Positions 31,776 to 37,982 of a stretch of 37,982 bases of DNA are shown here, one piece after another. Under the pieces are notes generated by a model. That model worked only from the letters and a program-made list of their open reading frames with translations, made no database searches and had not been told where the DNA came from. Both the position numbers and the translations under genes were made by a program. Source of the stretch: Streptomyces sp. RKAG293 (GTDB lineage: Bacteria; Actinomycetota; Actinomycetes; Streptomycetales; Streptomycetaceae); the NCBI RefSeq assembly GCF_023701745.1, contig NZ_JAJOZB010000003.1:1-37982 (forward strand), written 5' to 3'. The number at the start of each line of letters is the position of its first letter. Positions within the stretch are counted from its first letter, which is position 1.

Positions 31776-32156
31776 ATGACAGAGCACACCCCGCGCTGGC
31801 GGCGCTGCGGACATGGCCCCGGCGACATGCAGCCGGGCGACCGCATCGTGGTGGACGCGTTCCGGGCAGTCTTGACCGCCCGCGCCCACCCCCGCCCCTT
31901 CACCCTGAACACCGACCTGGCGATCCTCACCGGCCTGACCGTGGACCGCGCCCGCCCGCAGCCCGGCCAATCGGCGGACAGCGAGACGCTCGTGCTGGCC
32001 TTGGTCGACGCCGCCACCGGCGAGCTGCCCGCCACCGGCTGGCAGGTCTACCCCCGCGCCCGGGTCATCGGCCCTTGGGAAGCGATCTACGAGCCGATGA
32101 CCAGTCCCCCACCGATCCCACCGGCCACCATCCGGGCGGCGTACCGTGGCCAGTAG
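31776..32156 (+). CDS. Hypothetical protein, 126 aa
   Basis: ATG 31776 with CAAGGAA before it. Starts PRWRRCGHGPGDMQPGDRIV, then a strand-rich core (DLAILTGLTVDRARPQPGQ, LVLALVDAATGELPATGW) and a Pro-rich end. No family recognised. Just before the toxin-antitoxin pair; its stop is 17 bases before the antitoxin start. Confidence 0.7.
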   Translation: MTEHTPRWRRCGHGPGDMQPGDRIVVDAFRAVLTARAHPRPFTLNTDLAILTGLTVDRARPQPGQSADSETLVLALVDAATGELPATGWQVYPRARVIGPWEAIYEPMTSPPPIPPATIRAAYRGQ

Positions 32157-32172
32157 CCGAGGGAGGACCACC

Positions 32173-32457
32173 ATGGGCGATATCGCAGAAGCCACCTGGA
32201 CCACGCACATTCGCGGGGAACGCGTCGAGATCCCCGCGACCATCGAGGGCATCCGCGCCACGCTTCCCGCCGCCGACGTCGACGCGTTCGACGCTGAGAT
32301 CGCCCACACACCCGCCCAGGACCTGCACCGCGTCCTCGCCCGCTGGGCCCTGCCCGCTGCCGCAATAGCCGAAGACGACGACGCTCTCGCCCGCCTGCGG
32401 GCCGGAGACTTCTCCGGCTGCGTCTCCCAGGACGAACCGCGCACGGGGGTGGCGTGA
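32173..32457 (+). CDS. Probable antitoxin
   Basis: 94 aa from ATG 32173 (GGGAGG upstream, preferred to GTG 32146). Helical and acidic (ATIEGIRATLPAADVDAFDA, QDLHRVLARWALPAAAIAED). It precedes and overlaps by 4 bases a small basic RelE/ParE-like ORF, the standard antitoxin-toxin order. I see no clear DNA-binding domain, so regulation may differ from the usual type II system. Confidence 0.7.
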   Translation: MGDIAEATWTTHIRGERVEIPATIEGIRATLPAADVDAFDAEIAHTPAQDLHRVLARWALPAAAIAEDDDALARLRAGDFSGCVSQDEPRTGVA

Positions 32458-32705
32458 GCCGCTTCCGCATTCAGTACGCAGACCAGGCCGAGGCCTCCCG
32501 CCAGGCCATGACCCCCGCGCTGCGCACCGCCTTCGAGCAAGCCATGACCAAAACCCTGGGCACCGATCCCTACGGGCACGGATCTGCCGCCATCAAGAAG
32601 GACAACGACTACCGGGAAGCCACCATCGGCGGCGTCTTCGTCGTCTACTACGTATCGCCGGCGCCCGACGTTCTCGTCGTCACTGCCCTGCGCCTCCTGT
32701 ACTGA
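32454..32705 (+). CDS. RelE/ParE-like toxin
   Basis: 83 aa from GTG 32454. Starts FRIQYADQAEASRQAM and ends DYREATIGGVFVVYYVSPAP then VLVVTALRLLY: the strand-helix-helix-strands order of RelE/ParE toxins, including a YREA-x3-VYY core. Size fits. RelE-type toxins cut mRNA on ribosomes and ParE-type ones block gyrase; which applies is not visible. A plasmid-stability role is likely. Confidence 0.72.
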   Translation: MSRFRIQYADQAEASRQAMTPALRTAFEQAMTKTLGTDPYGHGSAAIKKDNDYREATIGGVFVVYYVSPAPDVLVVTALRLLY

Positions 32706-32721
32706 GCCACCCCGAACGACT

Positions 32722-32758
32722 CGAAGGCCCTACCGGAAGGGCTCCGGCAGGGCCTTCG
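32722..32758 (+). terminator. Terminator of the toxin-antitoxin operon
   Basis: CGAAGGCCCT (32722-32731) and AGGGCCTTCG (32749-32758), perfect arms, followed by GCGTTTCG. Lies 17 bases after the stop. Confidence 0.65.
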
Positions 32759-32764
32759 GCGTTT

Positions 32765-32787
32765 CGGATATTTCTGAGAAATATCCG
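32765..32787. repeat. 23-bp perfect AT-rich palindrome
   Basis: CGGATATTTCT (32765-32775), G, AGAAATATCCG (32777-32787). It is AT-rich within very GC-rich DNA, between two convergent genes, and directly beside a separate terminator. Its base content and single-base centre fit a protein-binding or recombination site better than a plain terminator. Confidence 0.6.
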
Positions 32788-32792
32788 TGGAC

Positions 32793-33632
32793 TCAAGGGG
32801 TGCGGGTGACTGCTCCCGAGACGAACCACTGCACGAGAGCCGCAGCCAGATGAACACCGGCGCGAGCCGACTCCAGGGTTTCCGGCACGGTGGGCGTCTT
32901 CGCTCCGTGGCGCGCGGTCTGCCCCCGCCACAATGCACGCATCATCGTCTCGACCACCCCGATCGGCTCTCCCCCGGCCGAGTCGGGGATCACGAAGCTG
33001 AGCTTCGCCCGAATATTCTTGATCTCCCCGAGCATGCTCCCGAGCGTCGCACCGGGATGGTTCGGCTGAAGCACGGGGTGGGCGGCGCATTCCACCGCCT
33101 TGATTGCCTCGCTGTATGCCCGCACCGAGTCGGGGTGCACCCCATACGCGGCCTGCCACGCAGCAGCCAGGTGGTCGCCGGCAGACGACGACACCGATGC
33201 TTCCTCGATGGTTTCCATCACCGGCTCGCGCGCGGCAGGGATGATCCGCCACTCCAGGGCGTCCTGCGCCTTGTTGACGCGATAGGCCGATCCGGCGCTG
33301 TCCAGGATCCGGGTGAGTTGCCCGTCGGAGTCGCCACCCATGTAATCCGATGCATCGCCTTCCCAGCTCAGGAGAGCGTCGACTACATCGAGCAGTTCCA
33401 TGCCGTCTGTCCGGAGCAGCGTGCCCCGATCGGATTCGCCGGGACGGGGAACGAACCGAAGCCGCAGTGCAAGCTCGACAGCATCGTCGTCGCTACCGTC
33501 TGAGAAGTGCCCGGAGACCCAGGCGCGCAAGGCACTCTCGAGATGCCGCGGAACGCCCTCGTAGGGCGCCTCGTCATAAGGTGCGTTGTGCCCGAGACGC
33601 ACGGAGAACGGCTGCCGCTCCGGAAGGTTCAT
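32793..33632 (-). CDS. Abi/HEPN-like protein, possible defence gene
   Basis: 279 aa from ATG 33632. The N-terminal 110 residues are a separate domain (LRLRFVPRPGESDRGTLLRT, LLDVVDALLSW). The C-terminal part (about 150-279) reads RAYSEAIKAVECAAHPVLQP, ALWRGQTARHGAKT, then TLESARAGVHLAAALVQWFV. A helical bundle with RxxxxRHG and this ending resembles C-terminal HEPN domains of abortive-infection proteins. HEPN domains often are RNases. Alone on the minus strand; the similarity is by pattern only. Confidence 0.6.
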   Translation of the reverse strand: MNLPERQPFSVRLGHNAPYDEAPYEGVPRHLESALRAWVSGHFSDGSDDDAVELALRLRFVPRPGESDRGTLLRTDGMELLDVVDALLSWEGDASDYMGGDSDGQLTRILDSAGSAYRVNKAQDALEWRIIPAAREPVMETIEEASVSSSAGDHLAAAWQAAYGVHPDSVRAYSEAIKAVECAAHPVLQPNHPGATLGSMLGEIKNIRAKLSFVIPDSAGGEPIGVVETMMRALWRGQTARHGAKTPTVPETLESARAGVHLAAALVQWFVSGAVTRTP

Positions 33633-33713
33633 GGCTGTAGAGCGTACTCAGGGCAGGCCGCCAGGCTGGCGGAATTAGCTCCGCTCACTGGTGGAGTGGG
33701 GTAGCGGACCACA

Positions 33714-33749
33714 ACGGGCCCGACACGCAATCACGCGTGTCGGGCCCGT
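33714..33749 (-). terminator. Terminator of the parAB operon
   Basis: Perfect 15-bp arms (33714-33728 and 33735-33749, starting ACGGGCCCGACACGC) around AATCAC, 18 bases past the parB-like stop. The strongest hairpin in the window. Confidence 0.75.
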
Positions 33750-33766
33750 CCTCGTCCGCCAGGCCG

Positions 33767-34549
33767 TCAGCCGACCGCCAACAACTTCGCCAGCATCAGA
33801 CGATCCTCCACCGCCATGTGCTCCCGTAGCAGCTGGTCGAGAGCCTTCGGCGAGCCCCACGGCAGAGCATCGGACAGGCTCGCCGGCCCCGCTGCCGGAT
33901 TCACTGCGCTGCGAGCACTGCGGCGCTTGGGAATAGCAGGCCGGGCCACCGCGGCGAACTTCTCGACCGCCTTGCGTGCCGCCGCCGTCGCTGCCTTCAC
34001 GTCGAACTTCTCGCCCTTGGGCAGCGCCTTCACCGCAGCCTTTATGACCTCCGCCGTCACCGGCACGCCATCGACCGCCAACGCCGTGCGATACACGACG
34101 CCCGCCGCTTCCACGCCGTGCAGGTCAGCGACCGGAACCAACTCAAGGACCGTGGCCTGGTTCAGCTTTTTGACGCCAATTGGCGTCAAACCGTTCGACT
34201 GTGAATCGAACAGGGACTCAGCGACCGGCCACGTCCGGATCAACTTGTCCGCCTGCCCCCGCGACATGTCCCACCGGTCCTCCAGGTAGGCGTCGAAGGT
34301 CTTGTGAGTGCCCCGGTAGAGCCGGCCGTCACGCACGATCTGCAGCGCCTTACCCGCAGCCCAGAACGCCCACTTCAGCGTTTCGATCGCGGCCTCGCAG
34401 CGAGCAAAAACCTCCTGCTCCTCACCGATCAGCACCGGAGTGTCGGCGATCGGACGCTGCGGGGGAGTGGGCAGCTTCAGCGCCACATCCGTCGCCGACT
34501 CCGGCCGCCGCCCGCCGACACCGGCACCCGAGTTCAATCGCCGGCCCAT
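33767..34549 (-). CDS. ParB-like partition protein
   Basis: 260 aa from ATG 34549, overlapping the parA stop by ATGA. Residues about 40-110 (FWAAGKALQIVRDGRLYRGT, AYLEDRWDMSRGQADKLIRT) match an HTH-containing domain found in actinobacterial plasmid ParB or KorB-like proteins. A Lys/Ala-rich middle and helical end follow (LDQLLREHMAVEDRLMLAKL). No canonical GERRxR ParB box is visible, so it is a divergent centromere-binding protein. A 22-bp palindrome lies in its coding DNA. Confidence 0.7.
   Translation of the reverse strand: MGRRLNSGAGVGGRRPESATDVALKLPTPPQRPIADTPVLIGEEQEVFARCEAAIETLKWAFWAAGKALQIVRDGRLYRGTHKTFDAYLEDRWDMSRGQADKLIRTWPVAESLFDSQSNGLTPIGVKKLNQATVLELVPVADLHGVEAAGVVYRTALAVDGVPVTAEVIKAAVKALPKGEKFDVKAATAAARKAVEKFAAVARPAIPKRRSARSAVNPAAGPASLSDALPWGSPKALDQLLREHMAVEDRLMLAKLLAVG
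34169..34190. promoter_or_regulatory. 22-bp perfect palindrome inside the parB-like gene
   Basis: Centre AATT, inner part ACGCCAATTGGCGT. Its half-site ACGCCAA equals that of the GntR operators at 16017 and 16074, but without the 4-base spacer. It could be the centromere (parS) or a regulator site. Confidence 0.55.
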
Positions 34550-35328
34550 CAGAGGTTCTGCTCCACACACAGGGCGAGGCTCATGAAGTCCTCGCGGGCT
34601 CTCAGCGCGGTGCCGCTTTCCTTGTACTCCACGACCGTCAGCCCGTTCTCGGCCGCATGCGCGTGGATCTTGTACTTCCGGATCGGATCGGCCATCCGTG
34701 GATAGCCGTGCTCGTCAATCCACGTCTTGACCTTGTCCAGCGCCGTGTCGCCGTCCCGAGGGTCGTGCAGATTGATCACCACGATGAAGGGGATGCCCCG
34801 CGGCTTCAGAATGCGCTCAATGGTGAACTCAGCCGGCTTCCATGACAGCCACTCCGGTGTGATCGGCACGATTGCCAGATCAGCCAGCTCCAGCACCTCG
34901 CGCAGAGCGTCCGCAACTCGGCTCTCCCCGAGCGGATCGTCACCCCACTCCGCGTCCGGGTCGATCTCCATGAAGCCGGGGGTGTCCACGATCACGCGCT
35001 TACGGGTGGGGCTGTCCTTGAGCTCGGTCAGGATGCCGACCTTCCCCCGCGTCACCAGGTAGTCGAACGGCAGCACTTCCTCGGGCACAGCGTCAGCCCA
35101 GTCCTCAAGGCTGCCCTGTGGGTCGACGCCGGCCGCGACGACTGCGGCGTCCTCAATGTCGTTCTGCATGACGCTGCTGCGCCCGCTCACGGCCGCCAGG
35201 TTGACCGTTATCGTCGACTTCCCGGCGCCGCCCTTCTGCTGGATGACGATGATGAACTTCGGGCCGGTGGCCCTGGCCGCCACAGCGGTAGCAGACCGCT
35301 GGGCAGGGTGGTGGTACTCAAGAGACAA
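34549..35328 (-). CDS. parA: ParA-family partition ATPase
   Basis: 259 aa if it starts at TTG 35328; GGAGG touches that codon, so the true start is probably a little downstream. Deviant Walker A QQKGGAGKST (about 31-40), then VDPQGS, Walker B KRVIVDTPGF (about 109-118) and IVVINLHDPRDGD. Standard ParA size. It binds DNA nonspecifically with ATP and moves plasmid copies through the ParB-like partner encoded next. The operon ends in the hairpin at 33714. Confidence 0.9.
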   Translation of the reverse strand: MSLEYHHPAQRSATAVAARATGPKFIIVIQQKGGAGKSTITVNLAAVSGRSSVMQNDIEDAAVVAAGVDPQGSLEDWADAVPEEVLPFDYLVTRGKVGILTELKDSPTRKRVIVDTPGFMEIDPDAEWGDDPLGESRVADALREVLELADLAIVPITPEWLSWKPAEFTIERILKPRGIPFIVVINLHDPRDGDTALDKVKTWIDEHGYPRMADPIRKYKIHAHAAENGLTVVEYKESGTALRAREDFMSLALCVEQNL

Positions 35329-35496
35329 CCTCCGTCGCTTCCCCGTAGGTACTCGGATTGGTCTGCACAGAATGCCAGACGACCGAACACCACCAGCGCA
35401 ACCATCCCGAGAACCACCAAATCGAGCAGCACGCGCCGGTGGCCCGATCTGACGAGCGACTGAGGATACGGCGCTGGACGTCGTTAGAGTGCGCGG

Positions 35497-36063
35497 ATGC
35501 CGTCAACGTTGACCGTGCCGCCGTCCGTCGTCCTTGCGGCAGGAGCGACCGCGCCTGCGTGGGTGGCTTACACCGGCTTGTGCGTCGCTGCTTTGTCCGC
35601 CTGCGCGGTCGTCGCGAACTTTGTGGTCACGCGCTACCAGGCCAGCAAGCAGGAGAAGCGCCAGTACGCCGACTACGTCGCCGCCTGGACCGGCCCGGCC
35701 GTCACGGGCTGCGAGGGCATTGAGGGCTACCACTTCCACACCGTCATCGTGCACAACGGCTCAGAGCAGCCGGTCTACGACGCCGTCGTGCTCATCGACA
35801 TGAGCGAGCGTGCGGAGATGATGGAAGGCGAGGAACCCCTGGCGGTGCTGGCCGTCGGCCTGGTCCCTCCCAAAGAGCGAGTGGAGAAAGAGATCGATTG
35901 CTCGGGTCAGCTCGACCCGTTCTTTCCCGCGCCCCTGGCTGTGGCCTTCACCGACGTACGGGCCGTGAAGTGGGAACGGGACATCGAGGGCAAGCTGAGC
36001 CGGGTGAAGCCCGAACGCGGCGTCCTGCCGGCCGAAGAAGCTCAGGCAGAGGGCAACAGCTGA
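35497..36063 (+). CDS. Membrane-anchored protein, 188 aa
   Basis: ATG 35497. Two hydrophobic segments at about residues 5-35 and 33-50 (WVAYTGLCVAALSACAVVAN) form one long or two short membrane passes. The soluble rest is a beta-rich acidic domain (YHFHTVIVHNGSEQPVYDAV, LAVLAVGLVPPKERVEKEID) resembling small unknown proteins of Streptomyces. No strong ribosome site, so it may be leaderless or weakly read. The palindrome GTCAACGTTGAC lies in its first codons. Confidence 0.7.
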   Translation: MPSTLTVPPSVVLAAGATAPAWVAYTGLCVAALSACAVVANFVVTRYQASKQEKRQYADYVAAWTGPAVTGCEGIEGYHFHTVIVHNGSEQPVYDAVVLIDMSERAEMMEGEEPLAVLAVGLVPPKERVEKEIDCSGQLDPFFPAPLAVAFTDVRAVKWERDIEGKLSRVKPERGVLPAEEAQAEGNS

Positions 36064-36379
36064 GCTCGCCACCGCACGAGACGGACGGCGTGTCAGGTCA
36101 GGATGCATCCGGGCTCGGAAATGCTGTCGTGGACAGTGTTTCCGCAGGTGGCGGTGTCAGATGTCAGGACGGATGTCAGGATCAGTGTCAGGACCCGTAA
36201 CCAGACATCGGCCACATTGGTGCCGCCCCACGCTGCTAGGCGGGCTCGGCAGCAGCCGTGACGCGAAGGAGCAACGGCCGGTCACTTTCGCGAGCTGGTG
36301 AGGATATCGGGCTGCCATCCCGCGATACGCCGCACCATCGCGGCCTCTGTCCACAGCCCGGATTTTGCAGGGTGGGGGC
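36064..36379. repeat. Intergenic region with TGTCAGGA repeats
   Basis: TGTCAG recurs at 36155, 36162, 36174 and 36186, the last three as 12-bp units, with one earlier copy near 36090. No gene is supported in these 316 bases. A binding array or part of the next promoter is likely. Confidence 0.55.
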
Positions 36380-36823
36380 ATGAGCGATGACACGAGCATG
36401 ATGCGGCCGGTGTTGTGCGAGCAGCACCACACCTTCTCCTGCGACGTCGGCCAGGGCCAGGTGTGCTGGGAGCTGGTGCCGAACGGTTTCCAGGCGCAGT
36501 TGCTGTTCCTGATCGATCAGCGCATCCGGCAGCGGGAGGCTGACGATCCGGGGGAGCGCCCCCGAACCACCAGGCGGTCCAGTGTCGCATTCGTGGCGAT
36601 GTGGCTGGGTGTGGAGCCGCGGGTGGTGCGTCGTCACGCGCGGGGATGGGTGTTCGCGTGGCCGGGGCGGGAGCTGCGGGGGCGGGTGTACGAGCGGGTA
36701 CTGGACACCGTGTGCCCGTACCGGCTGGCGGAGTCGGAAGCCGAACTGGCCGAACAGATGGCCAAAGAGGCGCGCCGGGAGGCTCGACAGGCCGCCCGGC
36801 GCCGTAGTCGCACAGACACGTGA
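36380..36823 (+). CDS. Hypothetical protein, 147 aa
   Basis: ATG 36380 with GGTGGGGG before it. The N-terminus has CEQHHTFSCDV; the middle is a likely HTH-type helix pair (RRSSVAFVAMWLGVEPRVVR, then HARGWVFAWPGRELRGRVYE). The end is a basic/acidic coiled coil (ELAEQMAKEARREARQAARR). Probably a small DNA-binding protein; no family recognised. Confidence 0.65.
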   Translation: MSDDTSMMRPVLCEQHHTFSCDVGQGQVCWELVPNGFQAQLLFLIDQRIRQREADDPGERPRTTRRSSVAFVAMWLGVEPRVVRRHARGWVFAWPGRELRGRVYERVLDTVCPYRLAESEAELAEQMAKEARREARQAARRRSRTDT

Positions 36824-36857
36824 GCCTGCCGCGCCCGCCGCCACGTCCGTCTCAGGC

Positions 36858-37043
36858 TCAGTGCCGGCGGTGCCGGTTGCGGCGTGGACGGTTCCAGTAA
36901 CCCGTCCACCAGGCGAGCAGGTCTTTGGAGTTCCGGGGAAGCACGATCCACATGAGGAGCGCGGTGTAGATGCAGAGAAGGGTTGCCCACCAGGGGGCGC
37001 CGGAGATGGTGAGGATGCCGGCGAGCGCGGCGTTGATCTTCAC
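36858..37043 (-). CDS. Small membrane protein, 61 aa
   Basis: GTG 37043 (AGGAA upstream; the frame is open to 37091). Residues about 4-31 (AALAGILTISGAPWWATLLC) make one or two membrane passes. A basic tail (WNRPRRNRHRRH) follows, as in small inner-membrane proteins. No function known. Convergent with the preceding gene. Confidence 0.6.
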   Translation of the reverse strand: MKINAALAGILTISGAPWWATLLCIYTALLMWIVLPRNSKDLLAWWTGYWNRPRRNRHRRH

Positions 37044-37590
37044 GCGGAGGGGTTCCTGTTCACGTGGAAGCGCGGGCAAGTGGCAGGACAACCACCATGT
37101 GGTGGTGTCGTCCGCGGGGTGTTGCCGCGCGGTCGGCCTTCGTGCCGGCCCCTAGGTGGGGCGTCCTCGTGAAAGGTGTTCGGAGTCCCCGAGGTGGGGC
37201 TGCTCCTCTGCCAGCGTAGGCGCTCGCCCACAGTTGTCCAGCGAGCTTCCCCCTGACGACAGGTGAGGGCTGGTCAGGAGCGTGCTGAGGAGGCCTCTTG
37301 GTCCCGATGGGGGTTGGGTTCATGTCGTCTCCCGGCGTCGATCCATCGCGCTGTCCTTGGGGTTATGGGTGGAGGCGGCTGTTTGTGACGGTCGCCTTCG
37401 GCTTTTCGGAGCTCGGTGGCCGTCGGGGAGGTTCGAGGGTGTCGATTGCCTCTTATCGGTCCTGGAGTGCATGGGGTTCCCGGCCCCTTGCCTGTTGCTG
37501 GCCGCGCTGAGCCGGGTGGTTGTGGTTTGCATGCTGGGATGTGGCTGTTGGTGAGCTGCTGATGTGCCGGGTGTGTGGGTGGTGTTGGGG
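37044..37590. other. Non-coding region
   Basis: No supported gene on either strand. It contains the palindrome ACCACCATGTGGTGGT (37091-37106) and a direct repeat AGGTGGGGC at about 37155 and 37190. Base composition shifts from C-rich to G/T-rich on the plus strand after about 37260. Confidence 0.4.
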
Positions 37591-37597
37591 TGGTGGT

Positions 37598-37619
37598 TGG
37601 CCGGCCTTCGGGCCGGCCA
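37598..37619. terminator. UUCG-loop hairpin
   Basis: TGGCCGGCC, TTCG, GGCCGGCCA: perfect 9-bp stem closed by a very stable tetraloop. A terminator or the first of the hairpins at the right edge. It is followed by an imperfect hairpin around CCCGAAGGG (about 37628-37643). Confidence 0.6.
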
Positions 37620-37689
37620 CGGGGAGGGGCCCGAAGGGCTCCGGTGGGTGGTGTCCTGTGGTGGCTCCGGGCCGGTCCTGAATTTCTCG

Positions 37690-37982
37690 GCCGCTATTCC
37701 GCCAAGGAATAACTACCTAAAACACCGTCAGATCACATAGAACCGTGGCACCATCATGTATCGCCGAAGGCGATTAGCAAGACACCCAAGACGTGCCCGT
37801 ACCTGATTTCAGAATTCAGCGACTGACAGAAATGACACACCCCGAGCACAGCCGCTATAATCAATTCAGAGCGCACACCACATAAGCCCGCTCACATCTG
37901 ACGATAAGTCACCACCGGAACGCCCCGGATAACGGGCCGAAGGCCCAACTCACAACACCCCCGCGCTCTCCCTCGGCCGGTC
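37690..37982. repeat. Right-edge hairpin cluster, telomere-like
   Basis: Less GC-rich non-coding DNA with small perfect hairpins: TATTCC/GGAATA around GCCAA (37695-37711), ATCGCC-GAA-GGCGAT (37760-37774) and GGGCC-GAA-GGCCC (37934-37946). The GAA loops, closed by C-G pairs, match the GNA loop type of the 3' strand of Streptomyces telomeres. There is no matching repeat at the left edge. Confidence 0.4.

Noticed and set aside
1..37982. tRNA genes or an integrase, as for an integrated element
   Set aside because: No cloverleaf-like sequence and no tyrosine or serine recombinase was seen.

Overview
The window is GC-rich actinobacterial DNA. Codons have GC-rich third positions, starts are ATG, GTG or TTG behind GGAG-type ribosome sites, and many neighbouring genes overlap by ATGA or GTGA. 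The gene families (WhiB, an Lsr2-like protein, DUF2637, DUF3307, DUF6197, DUF6233, a Replic_Relax protein, a HutC-type GntR regulator and an FtsK-like transfer ATPase) point to Streptomyces or a close relative. There is no integrase, no tRNA and no chromosomal housekeeping block. ParA/ParB, a DnaB helicase and iteron arrays are present, so this looks like most or all of a conjugative plasmid of about 38 kb, not an integrated element.

Layout. 1-7.3 kb: tandem promoters, two small genes, a Replic_Relax gene on the minus strand, a largely non-coding repeat-rich stretch (3.06-4.54 kb), a DUF6233 gene, a candidate iteron region (5.09-5.43 kb), a gene with an apparent frameshift, a small secreted protein and an IS remnant. 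7.4-13.4 kb, minus strand: a tightly overlapped replication operon read as winged-helix initiator (with iterons inside its gene), DnaB helicase, a protein resembling family-B polymerase/Tap, an 80-aa protein, and a helix-turn-helix protein resembling the terminal protein Tpg. 14-16.2 kb, minus strand: a PLP-dependent decarboxylase and its GntR/UTRA regulator, with two near-identical operators between them and the divergent transfer region. 16.2-24 kb, plus strand: the transfer/spread region (small membrane and coiled-coil proteins, a DUF2637-like protein, an FtsK/TraB-like translocase with an N-terminal gamma-type domain, and a zinc-finger protein). 24-32.7 kb, plus strand: an accessory region cut into transcription units by a repeated GC hairpin. 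It holds a DUF4097 protein, membrane proteins, a zincin-type metalloprotein, a GGDEF protein, WhiB, an Lsr2-like protein, a plasmid-borne DNA polymerase III beta clamp and a probable toxin-antitoxin pair. 32.8-35.3 kb, minus strand: an Abi/HEPN-like gene and parAB. 35.5-37.0 kb: three small genes. 37.05-37.98 kb: non-coding DNA with a cluster of small hairpins, several with a C-GAA-G loop.

How it may work as a unit. The order initiator-helicase recalls the rep1-rep2 replicons of Streptomyces linear plasmids, where iterons lie inside the initiator gene. The order polymerase-like then HTH protein recalls the chromosomal tap-tpg operon that replicates telomeres. Here both are joined in one operon, with sequences that look far from canonical Tap and Tpg. 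With GNA-type hairpins near the right edge of the window, this suggests a linear plasmid with a divergent telomere-replication system. That is an inference: the left edge shows no matching terminal repeat, so neither linearity nor a true telomere is shown.
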